Program-made: the position numbers and the translations under genes
The notes under the pieces: generated by a model
What the model was told of the DNA's origin: nothing
The model's input: only the letters and a program-made list of their open reading frames with translations
The model's database searches: none
Shown here: one piece after another, positions 32,541-43,980 of the stretch
Position numbering within the stretch: position 1 is the first letter of the stretch
How the letters are laid out: each line of letters begins with the position of its first letter
Assembly (NCBI GenBank): GCA_963931995.1
Contig: OZ008367.1
Span: forward strand, 133,589,887-133,653,886
Length of the DNA: 64,000 nucleotides
Direction: 5' to 3'
From: Phaonia tiefii
Lineage: Eukaryota > Arthropoda > Insecta > Diptera > Muscidae

Positions 32541-33506
32541 CTAAACATCAAATAATGCAAAACTACCAAAACTGCTAATGATCACAATATTCGTCGTCGG
32601 TGTTTCTTCAGGATATTCGAGATTATCATTCGAATTTAGAACATCGTAGATCCACGTCTCGTCGTGACCAACATACTTCTCAGCGAGTACCTTCACGTCG
32701 TTTAGTTTAACAGGTTTCAAGGTCAGGGGACCACTGTATGCCTGTTGTAGACTTTCGAGAGTCAGCCATGTCTCATTTCTGGTGTCACGGATTTGTACAC
32801 TGTAACTGATGGTTTCTTGTTTAACGATCTCCACATCATAAATAAAAACTCTGTATTTAGTGTACTTACCGTTCATATCATTAGGTTTTTTAATGTAAGG
32901 ATCATTCAAAAAAGAATCACGGAAAGTTACAAGAAAGTCGAAGATCATTGACCTGCCCACATATACTACTGAATACTTTCTGCAGGTATTTTAAACTATT
33001 CGCACGTATTCGGAAGGAAGAAAAGCTCTTTAAGTTTTCCTCAATCTTTTTTCTATAATCCAAAACGCCCGATCACATGGCATGAATGAGTGACCTGGTT
33101 CAGGAAACCTGTGCACTATTTTAGGGAGTCTTGAACTGTCAACGAAATACTACAAAAGCTGTGTCAAGGCATGAATTATGTTCTAAGTTACACAGTTGTC
33201 CTAAACCAGATAAAGAATCTTAACTTCGGGATCCAACACATTGTACACATAATGGTAAAGGAAACTTATTGGCTCATTCGATAATTTTTTAACGACTGTC
33301 TCATCGTACATGTAGATAATGTACCGTTTTCCCAGAGGATATAGAAAAGTTGTATACCCAACACTGGTGTTTTTAAAATACATCCCCAGATGGTACTGTA
33401 GGACGATGCATTTTCTGTTGGTATTCCATGCATAGTGGCTCTGCGTACTCATGCTCTGCACCCAACTTATGATTTTATTTTGTCTGTTCATTTTATGTCC
33501 AACCAA
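32541..33506 (-). pseudogene. DUF7869-like transposon-associated protein, decayed
   Basis: A single minus-strand frame of about 322 codons from 33506 to 32541 is broken by several stops, the first near 33203. Its order is KILYLV-stop-DNC, then FPEPGHSFMPCDRAFWIIEK, LPSEYVRIV, SMIFDFL, KYRVFIYDVEIVKQ and KYVGHDETW. A DNC/S block followed by a GHSFLPCDRDFG-IE block is the signature I associate with the DUF7869 family found in insect transposons and retrotransposon-linked genes. The family assignment is from recall. The N-terminal half of the family protein is not visible upstream. Confidence 0.5.
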
Positions 33507-33654
33507 AGAGTAAAATACAACAGCAACTCGAAGTCCATGAAATGACCTACTACCTCGTCGTCATCTAGAGAATGTAAAGAGAGGTATAGAAACTCTTATA
33601 AATTGCGCTATGGTTACAGGCAGATGTTAAACAAGTTTTTTTTATCGCTGAATT

Positions 33655-33840
33655 GCTGAATTGGGTATCGACAATTGTTGGTTCCAGCAGGACAGAGCAA
33701 CGGCTGACATAGTTGGAGCAACGATGGAGACTTTGAGACACCAATTTCCGGGCCGAGTGATCTCCCATTTTGGAGATTTGGACTGGCCGCAATAATACAA
33801 AATACCGTGCACAAATGTGCCTCAACTCGGGAGGTGGTCA
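33655..33840 (+). pseudogene. Mariner transposase scrap
   Basis: Plus-strand residues WFQQDRATAD, METLRHQFPGRVISHFGDLDWP correspond to the block around the second catalytic Asp of mariner transposases. Only about 60 codons remain, ending in a stop near 33795. Confidence 0.65.
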
Positions 33841-33886
33841 TTTTTCAACTTAACGTAATAAATATTGTACATCTTCAAGTAAGCTT

Positions 33887-36190
33887 TTGCTGAAAACAGA
33901 ACTAATTTTTTTTTTCATTTCTAACAAAGTGGTAGGCAATTCACATTATGATAATACTTTTGCGCCACCTTTTATATTGAACACGCCTCTAAACTTGGGA
34001 AGGTTCGTTAATTCTTTAAATCGAATTCTAGACCTAGTGTTTATTAGCAGAAATATTACTTATGATATACAATCATGTGATCATCCATTCTATGGCACGG
34101 ATATGCATCACATTCCATTTGAAATTAATATATCCTTTTTGAAGTTTCCTAAAATTAATTTGGTTTATTCTACCTTTTTTGATTTTAAGAACTGGTTTCG
34201 TGAATAAGGCTGTAATGGATGTCGACTGGGAACAATTGTTTTTGAATAAATCTGTAGCCCTGTGCTACTCTGAATTTGTAATAATTATTAAATTTAATAA
34301 TAATCAAATCAAATTAAATCTAAAATCTAATAAGAAGTACGCGTGCTAGGTTTATGTAAACTCAAAAACCTAAGAAATAAGTTTCATAACAAATATAAAT
34401 CTACAAATGATATGGATATCAAACAATTGTATTGTCAATACTCTCGTGAGTTTTGGTTTCTCAATAAATACTTATACAATCACTAAGTACTGGGTTTTCA
34501 GGATACAATTTAAGAAAATCCAAAATCATTTTGGCATTATGTTCAGTCTAAGAAAACATGTCTAAATTATCCAACAGTCATGCATTTTGGGGATATTTAC
34601 GCAAGTTCAACCTCGGATTTGGGGAATCTTTTTGCTCAGTTTTTTCAGTCTAATTCGTCTGATGCTATGGATGTTAGTAACAAAAATTTTTTGGAACTAG
34701 TAAATTCGTGTATAGATTTAGGATTTATACAAGTAGATGATAAAGATATTCATTTTGGTATTGAAAGTAGTGGACAGTCCCATAAACTTGACAGTGATGG
34801 GTTGTCCACTTTTCCTTTGAAAAAATGTGTTTCTTCCATATGCTTGCCTATAAACTTATTTTTTAACAGATCACTTCAAGAGGGTTATTTTATCGATAGT
34901 TGGGAACGATCTTCAATAACACCAATTTGCAAAACCGGAAAAAATCAAATATTTTCTAATATAGACCAATCTCCAAATTACCCGTTGTTGCCAAGATCTA
35001 TGAATACACTTTGTCTTTTTTATCACCCAATCAACATGGGTTTATTGGGGATCGATCGACGACAACGAATATTTTAACTTTTCCAAACTTCTGCCTGGCA
35101 GCCTTTGAGAAGGAGTATCAAGTGAATTCTATTTATTTACATTTCTCTAAAGCCTTCGATAAAGTTTCACATCATGTACTTGTTTCTAAGTTGGCTAAAA
35201 TGGGATTTCATTCTAAAATTCTGCAGTGGATAAAGTCATACTTTCCGACAGAATATATTATGTATTGATTGATGACTGTTCTTCCACCCCATTTACTGCT
35301 ACATCTGGTATAGCACAGGGCAATTTGTTAGGTCCTTTGTTGTTTAATTTATTTATTAATGATATTTCCTCTTGTATATTTTTTTTTTCTCAGTGTTTAC
35401 TGTATGTTGATGACATGAAGCTTTTTAAATGTATTTCTAATCACTTTGATGCTGCATTATTACAAGTTGATATTTTTTCAATTATTCGGTGGTGTGAGAT
35501 GAATGGTCAATTTTTGAAATGTTTTTATGTGTGTTATGGAAGGATATACTGTCCGATTTTAGAGGACTACTACATTGATGGTGGGCTTATTAAGTAGGTA
35601 TTTGAAATACTGAATCTTGGAGTAATATTTGACTCCAAGCTAAATTCCAATGCTCATATCGATTATATCATTCCTTGTGCGTACTCAGTTCTTGCCTTTA
35701 TTAAACTTCATAGCATAGAATTTGTAGATCCATATGTACGTAAAATTTTATACACTAGTTTCGTTAGATCTAAACTAGAATACGCACAAATTGTGTGGAA
35801 CCCTTCTATATCAAAGCAAATTAACAGAGTTGAAAGAATACAGAAGAAATTCATTAAATTTTGCTTTGATATCATTACATTGTGATCAGCCGATACCAAC
35901 GTATGAATCACGCTGTAGATTGATTCATCTGCCGCTGTTATGCAAGCGAAGAATCTTCAATATATTATGTTTATTTATAAAATCATTTGTGGAACTATTG
36001 ATAGTCCTTATTTGTTGAATCTAATATCCTTTAGTGTACCTTCGAGAAGCTTGCGCCAATTTGAATTCTTCCATATACCCTGCCGTAGAAAGAATTATTT
36101 CATGAATGAACATATTTTACGATATTTAAGGGAATTTAACTCAATTTGCGCATTTTTCTTTAAATTTTAAGTGAATTTAAAAAGTTGTTA
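33887..36190 (+). pseudogene. Jockey/CR1-type LINE, 5'-truncated
   Basis: Coding is spread over shifting plus-strand frames: the end of an APE endonuclease (LDLVFIS, HHIPFEI; 33900-34207), a linker (KLKNLRNKFHNKYKS, NPKSFWHYVQSKK), and the reverse transcriptase palm with QHGFIGDRSTTTN, YLHFSKAFDKVSHH, SGIAQGNLLGPLLFNLFIND and LLYVDDMKLF (the FADD-type catalytic box at 35400). Then come LGVIFDSKL and a thumb/C-terminal region to about 36170. At least six shifts or stops break it. It ends in a (AAATT)n-like tail near 36240. The endonuclease N-terminus and ORF1 are lacking. Confidence 0.85.
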
Positions 36191-36274
36191 AAATTTATTT
36201 ACTTTAAGAGGTAGTCCTTAAAGAATGTATATTTCGCCGTAGACGAAATTAAAAAATTAAATTAATTGTATTTG

Positions 36275-36510
36275 AGAACGCTGGTTCGATCCATGCAATG
36301 GACACCTTACATTCTCGAGTAGCTTAGCTTATCATAAATACCATTCGAAACCTGTGTAAAACTATAGGTCCAAATCAGTTGGTTTAAAATTAAAAAGCGT
36401 ACAGCACACTGGTTATTAGAAGCTCTCCGCAATCCCTTCATGGGATGTAGTGGGACACCATTTTCGTTTTAGGCGGAACATCACCCAATTCCTCTTACCC
36501 ACCATCAGGG
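36275..36510 (+). repeat. SINE family 1, truncated copy
   Basis: GGTTCGATCC (decayed B box), GTAAAACTATAGGTCC, AATCAGTTGG, AGAAGCTCTCCGCAATCCCT and GGGATGTAGTGGGACACCAT match the SINE at 38750 in order. The A-box end is missing. It lies directly behind the LINE tail. Confidence 0.7.
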
Positions 36511-37390
36511 CGGATTTAAATAAACTAGCCAAATTGTCATAAACTTACTTGCCCATTACATTCCTTGAAGACATTGGGTAAAGCTTTTTTTTTTATTAAA
36601 TGAGCTGTGTGCTTTTTCAGCCTCACTGGTCAAGTACGACGCTTGTGCAACAATTTAGCTTAAAAAAATGTGTTCCCCTACAAAATTATATTAATGTTAC
36701 GTAAAAGCAATCTTTCAGTGACCAACATTTATTTTCTAGCTACTTCGTACATACAATGACTCTTTGCAATTTCGTTTAATTTCATCCTACCAAAAGAGAT
36801 AAGACAACATCTCCGGTAGGATGACATGGGCAAAATTTTAAATCCCTTTGTAATTGAGTCACGTAAAGAAGAATATGAGTACATAGCCACTAAAATTACA
36901 AGCCTAAAGAAAATAACTCATGCCAGGGAGTTAAGTCATAGAATCCTTTGCCACTTGCTTAAATGTATATGAGCAGAAATCAAAGAACTTTTGCAGTGAT
37001 GATGAAGTAAAAATTCTGATATGCTTGGGTCATCAATGGAAAAAAGGCGACACAGTGAAAATGTCTGCCAAATACTTCGATGTATCGAAAATTATTGCCA
37101 TTTAGAGTCTACACTTGAAAAAAATTACATGAAACTTATAACATATTTTTAATTCCTTACTTAATATGCGACCACAAGGTCCTAATACTGGCTTCTAGTA
37201 CCACTGGTTCGGTAAATATTGAGCTTTGGGGTGTGTATTTTGGGTAGAACTGAGAGTTTTTTTTTTTTTGAAAGTTATACACTTAAATACACTCAAGATC
37301 CATATATCTGGAATCAATGTAAAATCAGACAACGATCTAAGGAATTTACAATATGCAGTGACCACCCTTTAAGTTGCAAATTAAATAGTA
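36511..37390. other. No recognisable feature
   Basis: AT-rich, no terminal repeats or protein motifs recognised. Confidence 0.35.
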
Positions 37391-37392
37391 TA

Positions 37393-38283
37393 AGGCCTGT
37401 TTAGTGTGCGATGCTCTTGTACTTGAGAGCGTGGCTTCGATGCATGTTAAGACCACTTTACATTTCTTTCGACGACAGTCACCTCACTTAGGATGCGTAC
37501 ACAGTGGCCGCTTGTTGCCGAGCCGAGCCGACTGACGCTTATTGCGAGAACCAATGCGAGAAAACTGGTACTATACAAATTAGTAAAAAAAAAAGCGCGA
37601 ACAGGCGCCGAGCTGGTCAGAGCGCAAAGCTGATTGAGTGCGAGAAAACAGTTCCAAAGCGTAATTCAGCGCCAAAAACATTGTTTATGTTAGGTTGTTA
37701 TGATTTCAACTTGTTTGGAAAACACAAAAAATTAAAAACAAACATTGAAGCAACAGTAAAAAAAAATGCAATCAAAAAATTCAAAAAATAATAAAAATTA
37801 AATAAAAAATATAAATTAAAAAATTAAATAAAAATTAAACAAAAAAATAAAAATTCAAATAAATAATACAAATTAAATAAAATTATAAAAAAAATTAAAA
37901 AAAACATGATCAAAATTTAAAACGAATGTAATAAAAGAAGTAAATAAAATATACACACGTACATAAAACACAAATAATGGATAAAATATCAGCGCTGATT
38001 CTCGCATCCACTATGTACACTCAAACTTGTTTCTCGCATGAACAATTTCTCGCAACAAGCGTCAGTCGGCCCGGCTCGGCAACAAGCGGCCACTGTGTAC
38101 GCACCCTTAGTGATGGCGACACTTCGAGTACTTAGACATGAAAAAGCTTCTCAAAATACCTTTTCGAACCGGTGTAAAACTGTAGGTCCCTATCAATAAG
38201 TGTGGAACTGGAAAGCGCACAGTTCAATGATTATGAAAAGCTCTCCCCAATCCCTTCATTCGCTGTAATGGGACACCAGTTTT
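37393..38283 (+). repeat. SINE family 1, split by a MITE
   Basis: The 5' part (37393-37490: TAGTGTGCGATGCTCTTGTA, TTCTTTCGACGACAGTCACC) and 3' part (38107-38283: GTGATGGCGACACTTCGAGT, CCGGTGTAAAACTGTAGG, AATGGGACACCA) join into one SINE when 37491-38106 and one TTA are removed. Confidence 0.85.
37491..38106. mobile_element. PIF/Harbinger-type MITE
   Basis: 616 bp with inverted ends of about 55 bp: TGCGTACACAGTGGCCGC, TTGTTGCCGAGCCG and GACTGACGCTT. The outermost bases are GGATG/GGGTG. TTA directly repeats at 37488-37490 and 38107-38109, the expected 3-bp TWA duplication of PIF/Harbinger elements. The interior is A-rich with no transposase. Its ends differ from those of the Harbinger element at 48143, so it belongs to another family. 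A 95-codon frame crossing the left arm is not a gene. Confidence 0.85.
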
Positions 38284-38664
38284 TTTTTAGAATAATGTAG
38301 AAATCCTGATCTACAGGAAAGAAATGGAAAATTGAAATACATTTCGAAAATATAATTAATTAGGGTGTTCAGAAGAGTGTCCTAACTGTTGTATGTGTCG
38401 TATGTTCTAAAGTTCTACAACAGTTGTACAACTGTAGTAGATTTTTTTCATACAAAAGTGTTGTACGATAATACACCTTTTGCAGATATGTTTTTGAGGT
38501 GTACTAAGCGATCAGCTGATACCATTTGTTTACCATTTGTAGCAAGGCCTAGTGAAGAAGGTAGTTGCACCAACACAGCTGATCGAGTTTGTTTCTAGGA
38601 CCGTAACTGTTATAAGTTTTATAATAAAAATTACAATATAACAATTATTTCCAAATTTTTATTT

Positions 38665-39446
38665 AAAAGTTGCAAAATAACACTTATTTTTGATTTTTTA
38701 CAAATAAAATATAAAATAAATGTTATTTTTGATTTTTTAGTTAAAAGTTGGTGGTGCAATGGTTAGTGTGCGCGGCTCTTGTACATGCGATCCTGGGTTC
38801 GAACCCAGCTCTAACCACCTTCAAATTTCTTTCGCCGGCGGTCACCTCGCATAGTGACGGCGACACTATCGAGTAAATAGCCATGAAAAAGCTTCTCAAA
38901 ATACCGTTCGGAATCGGTGCAAAACTGTAGGTCCCAATCAGTGAGTGAAAACTGGAAAGCGGACAGCTCAGTGATTGTGAGAAGTTCTCCCCGGTCCCTT
39001 CATGGGATGTAATGGGAAACCATTTATTTATTTTTAATTAAAAGTTACGAAATAAGAGTTAATCCGTAACCCGGAAAATCAAAAAAATTCCATGGAAATT
39101 TCCGCTTCAAATTTTGATAGATTCAAGTGTCACGCGACATGAATCTGTGTGCCAAATTTCAGCTCGCTGTGATGACGAAAAGTGGGTATACGAAAGTGTC
39201 GAAAATAGTAAATAAAAAACAAATACACAAATTCGTGTACGAGTTAAAGGGAATGGCCTCAGCAATTAGTAGGATTTTTAATATTCGTCCTGGAAGGACA
39301 TGTGGTGTTTTTGGTTATCAAAAGACAATCAAATTTAACTTTTTTTTTTTTATTTTAAAAACTTTTTATTACAAAATCAAAAATAACTCTGTTTTTTTTT
39401 ATTTCTATTGTAAAAATCAAAAATAAGTGTTATTTCGTAACTTTTA
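38665..39446. repeat. Inverted AT-rich repeats around a SINE
   Basis: AAAAGTTGCAAAATAACACT...GATTTTTTAC at 38667-38703 pairs with GTAAAAATCAAAAATAAGTG...ACTTTT at 39410-39446 over about 36 bp. Related AAAGTTACGAAATAAG strings occur at 39041. The unit appears to be a small inverted-repeat element into which the SINE at 38750 inserted. Confidence 0.6.
38750..39037 (+). repeat. tRNA-derived SINE family 1, reference copy
   Basis: 288 bp, flanked by a perfect 9-bp duplication TTAAAAGTT (38741-38749 and 39038-39046). The head GGTGGTGCAATGGTTAGTG is A-box-like; GGGTTCGAACCC at 38795-38806 is a perfect B box. The head folds like a tRNA (GGTGGT... closing with ...ACCACC). The body runs through CGGTGCAAAACTGTAGGTCC and CCCTTCATGGGATGTAATGG to a TTTATTTATTTTTAA tail. 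The 200-bp non-tRNA body and the flanking duplication show it is a SINE, not a tRNA gene. Confidence 0.88.
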
Positions 39447-39504
39447 AATAAAAAATTAAATTTAATTATTAATTTTTAATTTATTACATAAAAGTTAAAA
39501 ATAA

Positions 39505-39656
39505 GAATTTAACGGGCTAGACGGTGCTGAAGATGATGCTTCACAAACATCGAAACGATCGTCCAGCGAATGTGAGTTCGAATCCAACCCGCGGCATTTA
39601 CATTTTTTTCACTAACCGGAGAAAACATGATCTCTTACAGCCTTAAGGGAAATTAC
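39505..39656 (+). repeat. tRNA-derived SINE family 2
   Basis: TTTAACGGGCTAGACGGTGC, GATGATGCTTCACAAACATC, GTGAGTTCGAATCCAACCCG and CTAACCGGAGAAAACATGAT match 11930-12095 at about 90 percent by eye. Confidence 0.65.
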
Positions 39657-40402
39657 AACTTTAAACATAACGAGGATCTAAAAACAACTATAGTAGAATT
39701 AAAAATGATTTATATTATAAAAAATCGCAAATAGTAGATTTCGGCTGTATTCCCTGGTGCCCTGACATAATTCATTCACATTGATTTATTTATTTAGTTA
39801 AAATTTTCACTCATAACTCTTATTTTCGGTTCCTGGTTTGTTTATATTCGCCTCACAAATACAATAATCAAACACTGGAAACCTGAAAAAGCTGAAACTG
39901 TACGATGCAAAAGTTTGGGTAAAATTCTATATTAGTAGTTATGTGCCTCCAAAGTTCGGATATATGCGATGTATTAAAAAGCCTCTAAAGGAATTTTTTC
40001 TGACAGCGTTTTTGGACAATAGAAGGCAAAATAAACAGAACAAATTCGATGAGAATATTCGGTAACTCACTTTGTTATCGAAATATCGGGCGTTCAAATT
40101 TTGAAAAATTATCGAAAATAGTTTTTACATTTTCCCGAAATCCAGAAATGCATATTAAGGAACAGAGGTATTTCTCTCCCTGGTCCCTGAGACCGACCGG
40201 ACGACTCGAAATACATAATAATCCGGATTTCCCTTATCCGGATTTCGGAGGCCCATAACTCCGAAAGTAGACATTTCCCCCAACCTTTATATTTAGCATT
40301 TTGTGCTGAAAAGCGTGTGTTCTACCCCCTTCGCCATAAAAATTTTGAGACGACAACAAGACATAAAGTTGAACTTTTCTTTATTACTATTATTAAATGC
40401 AA
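39657..40402. other. No recognisable feature
   Basis: AT-rich sequence without recognised coding or repeats. Confidence 0.35.
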
Positions 40403-41700
40403 ATAAAAGGTTTTTCAACCGAGACGCTGCAAAAGTAAATCAATGGAGACAGCAAACGACGCCATATTTTTTCCAGCTCTTTGGACACTTCTCTTCAGTA
40501 AGGTTTGCCATTTCATCATGGAAAGATATACGAGCCAACAACGAGTCGAAATTATTAAAATTTACTACCGAAATTTGGAGTCAGTGGTCTCAACTTTAAG
40601 AGCGCTACGTCCAATTTATGGTCGTCATAATCGTCCTACCAGATCAACAATTGAGCGTCTAGTGGAACAATTTGAATCCGCAGACACAGTACAAAATGTT
40701 CCCGTGCCAGTGAGACAAAGAAGTCCACGTAGTGTCGAGAATATTGCTGCCGCTGAGGCTTCAGTTCAAGAAAGCCCAGATGTGTCTCTCACACGTCGTT
40801 CTCAAGCGTTGGGCGTCTCTGTGACGACGTTGTGGCGAATTTTGCGAAAAGATCTTGGCCTACATCCTTAAAAGATCTAATTAATGCAAGAATTGAAGCC
40901 GCTTGACCACCATAAGCGTCGTGTGTACGTGAATTGGGCTGAGCAACAACTTGCAAATGATTCGGATTTTCATCGGAAAATCATCTTCAGCGATGAGGCT
41001 CATTTCTGGCTGAATGGCTTCGTCAATAAGCAAAATATGCGTTATTGGTCAGACAGCAATCCACACGTAATCCATGAGTCATCATTGCATCCCGAAAAAA
41101 TTACGGTTTGGTGAGGTTTATGGGCCGGCGGCGTCATTGGGCCGTACTTCTTCCGTGATGATCAAGACCGGCACATTACTGTGAATGCGAATCGCTACCG
41201 TTCAATGATAACCGAATATATTTGGCCCCAATTGGATAATATGGACTTGCAGGACATGTGGTTCCAACAGGACGGCGCCACAAGCCACACAGCGAATGCC
41301 ACAATCAATTTATTGGAAACCAAGTTTGGTGAACGTGTTATCTCACGAAATGGCCCAGTCGATTGGCCACCTCGGTCGTGCGATTTGACGGCGTTAGATT
41401 ATTTCCTGTGGGGCTACGTCAAGTCTATGGTCTATTCCAACAAGCCAGCGACGATTGATGAACTTCGTACGAATATCGAACGTGAAATTGCAGCAGTATC
41501 GGCCGATTTATGCTTGAATACCGTCGAAAATTGGGTTCAGCGTCTGCACTTCTGCAAGCGTGCCCGTGGTGGCCATGCAAAATAAATCGAGTTCCATACA
41601 TAATGTCATCGAACGTACTTTCACAGGAATAATTTCATTGGTATCTAAAACCGGTTTTGTTTTATTTAATTTATGTGTGAAATTTTGAAAAGAAAATAAT
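40403..41700 (+). mobile_element. Mariner of D,D41D (rosa) type
   Basis: The transposase at 40518-41585 is preceded by AAAGGTTTTTCAACCGAG near 40405. This resembles the terminal ACGGGTTTTTCAATAGC of the related copy at 63277. The right end shares CGGTTTTGTTTTATTT with that copy at about 41655 and then diverges, so it may be truncated. Confidence 0.6.
40518..41585 (+). pseudogene. Mariner D,D41D transposase with three nonsense codons
   Basis: A continuous frame of 355 codons from MERYTSQQRVEIIKIYYRN to RARGGHAK. It contains TAA at 40869 and 40878 and TGA at 41112, each one base from a sense codon expected in the family, and no frameshift. Residues 5-110 form the paired-like helix-turn-helix region (HNRPTRSTIERLVEQFE; LGVSVTTLWRILRKDL). 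The catalytic acids are visible in FSDEAHF, WFQQDGATSH and LTALDYFLW. Exactly 41 residues separate the second and third Asp, which defines the rosa/D,D41D mariners known from Ceratitis rosa. Length is close to full size. A second, more broken copy runs off the right edge of the window. Confidence 0.88.
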
Positions 41701-43207
41701 AAAAAGAATCATGATTTAACATAATTTATTCTTTTTCTTTAAAATTTTTGTTATACTAAAAATAAAAGTTGCCAAAACTGTTTCAAAAATTGCACTTTTG
41801 GAAACAACTGAAACCCCGGTTTCTGGGATAGGCGGCAATCAGCTGATTTTGACAATTTATTTACGCAGAAGTCGCCCAATAACATTTAGTACAAAGTGTA
41901 TTTATATTAAGTAGAAACATTAGCACAGCTGATTTCTATATTTTCATGACGTTGTACCTAGCAACTGTCAAATTCATGTGTATTTTGTTTTTGTACATGC
42001 TTGTTTACTTTTATTTTTGGTATATATACCAAATGCCTGTTGTTTTTGCCTACAATTACAACAACGTCTAGTGCTTCCACTTGATATAAATACACTTTGA
42101 TCTTGTGCCACCACCTTCTTAAATACGCCTTGGATTGTAGTATATGCATTTAGGACAGAGTGTTCACATATGTGGTATTGGAGGTCTTATATTTTCTTAC
42201 AACCTACAATCTTTGTAGACCTTGTGAATTTCCTAAATGTGTTCAGTACTGTAGGGTTTTATGTTAATATTAATGCACTATCTACATGAAGATTCTTAAT
42301 TGTACATTAGATGTAAAGTCACTTCGAAGCTGTGTACAAGAAGAAACTTAATTAGTGTAACTGCGAAGCGATTTTTTAAAAAGAGGGAAAATAAGAAATT
42401 GTCTACTCGCATTACCTAACCAACAATACTACTCTCATTTTTTATCCTTTCGCTTTCTGAACTTGTAACTCTACTAAGGCGCTCATAGTATCATTTTTGT
42501 TTGTAACTGTTGTTTCTTTTAGTGTTATTAGACCACTTATAAAACAGGAAATTAAATAGATTATAATGTCTTACACTTGCACTGCCATCCTACATATCCC
42601 TCTTCCTTTGTTGCAGCAATCCTTGTTGCCGGATAAGAAGCAAAATTATAAGAGTATTAGCTGTTTTTAACTATCATCATTAGCTTTATTAGAATTCTTC
42701 TCATTCCTCGTTCACTGTATTTTCCTCCAGCAACTAAATTCAATAAAGTACGTGATAATTTTTTTATATTGGCAAAGAAAGATGACGCTGTCGCTGCTGT
42801 TGCTGATAAGGGAGTACTTGGTTTTATTAAACCCTAATGAAATTCGAATATAATGAATTGTTGACATTCAAATTTATGATCATTTTATTATAACTGCTGT
42901 ACAATAGGATGCTGGGGGAACGAATTCAAAATGGCATGGAAGAATACTAAAGTCCAATTAGGTATCTCTTTTAGCGGGATTATTATTAAATTCTTGTATC
43001 AATTAAATTATAAATTCATTGTTAAATTTAACGACTTGTATTTGGAGCATTCCACAATCACGTACAGACGAGTTGAACCAGTTTTATGTACTTATATTAT
43101 ATCCAGTTCTTAATTCATTCATTGGATATATATTTTTGTAATTTTGGTTGGCTGCATTCTAGTCCACTTTTCTTACAAAAAATAAATGAGTGTTCGAACT
43201 AACGGGC
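41701..43207. other. No recognisable feature
   Basis: AT-rich sequence with no recognised repeats, RNA genes or coding motifs; frames of 60-63 codons on either strand are chance. Confidence 0.35.
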
Positions 43208-43980
43208 GATGTGTTAACACTTTTTGTTGCACGGTACCTGTTCGATTTCTATGAACACATTAAAAAATGTTACATTGGAAAATTATAATAGAATGGTTTT
43301 TCTTTTTTCTTACTTCTGCTTTAACATTAGATGTTATATTGTTAAAATAAATAAAGCAATATTTAGCTCGCTGAAATATCTGTTTTTGTTTTGTCATAGG
43401 CACAGCGACGACGACCTGGTTGTTTGAATGCTGGCATACAACTGAATAAAAATCAATATTTAGCTCACTGAAATAATTGTTTTTGTTTTGTCGTAAACAG
43501 AGTGATGACAAAAAGTATTGAATAGTATAGAGAACTTACTGCACTCTCTACTTCCACTCTCATGTAGAGAGTCTGAGTAAAAGAGCATAAACGAGTCTTA
43601 TTCTCTTTATATAATATTTCAGTATAAATGCAAACAATACAAAAAACATAAATGTTTCAAAAGGCATCAATGTTTCACATCAAAATTATGAATGGACCAA
43701 GTTATGACAAAAAGAGAGTAATACGTTTGGAATCATTTGCCAGATGTCGCCAATGCTTTTGAGTCATACATTTCGTTCCATGAGTTCTCTATACTATTCA
43801 ATATTCTTTGGCGACGACGACCTGTTTGTTCGCTGCCGCTACATCAATGTCATCATACTTATTTTCAGGCAGAGACTATTGTTGTACAACAACCACACAT
43901 TTGATGCTAACGCTATGTGTTGTTTGCATGTGTTCACTTTGATAGATTGCCCTACCCGTGTCTGTAGATGTTAACACATC
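43208..43980. mobile_element. Element with GATGTGTTAACA ends, larger copy
   Basis: A perfect 12-bp inverted end GATGTGTTAACA at 43208-43219 and 43969-43980, with CACGGTAC and CTACCCGTG just inside, as at 24793-25306. It encloses the MITE at 43509-43812 and an internal direct repeat containing ATTTAGCTC-CTGAAATA and TGTTTTTGTTTTGTC (near 43360 and 43460). Confidence 0.65.
43509..43812. mobile_element. MITE-like element, best-preserved copy
   Basis: It starts CAAAAAGTATTGAATAGTAT (continuing AGAGAACT) and ends GAGTTCTCTATACTATTCAATA (split here: GAGTTCTCTA and TACTATTCAATA), giving inverted ends of about 25 bp, 304 bp apart. It is inverted relative to the copies at 11340-11655 and 12175-12497. 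No coding. Confidence 0.7.

Noticed and set aside
37504..37791. 95-codon plus-strand frame rich in Lys and Cys
   Set aside because: It crosses the inverted arm of a MITE and then an A-rich tract; the composition follows the repeat.
38750..38822. A possible functional tRNA gene with perfect B box
   Set aside because: It is followed by a 200-bp body shared with five other loci and flanked by a 9-bp duplication, so it is the head of a SINE.
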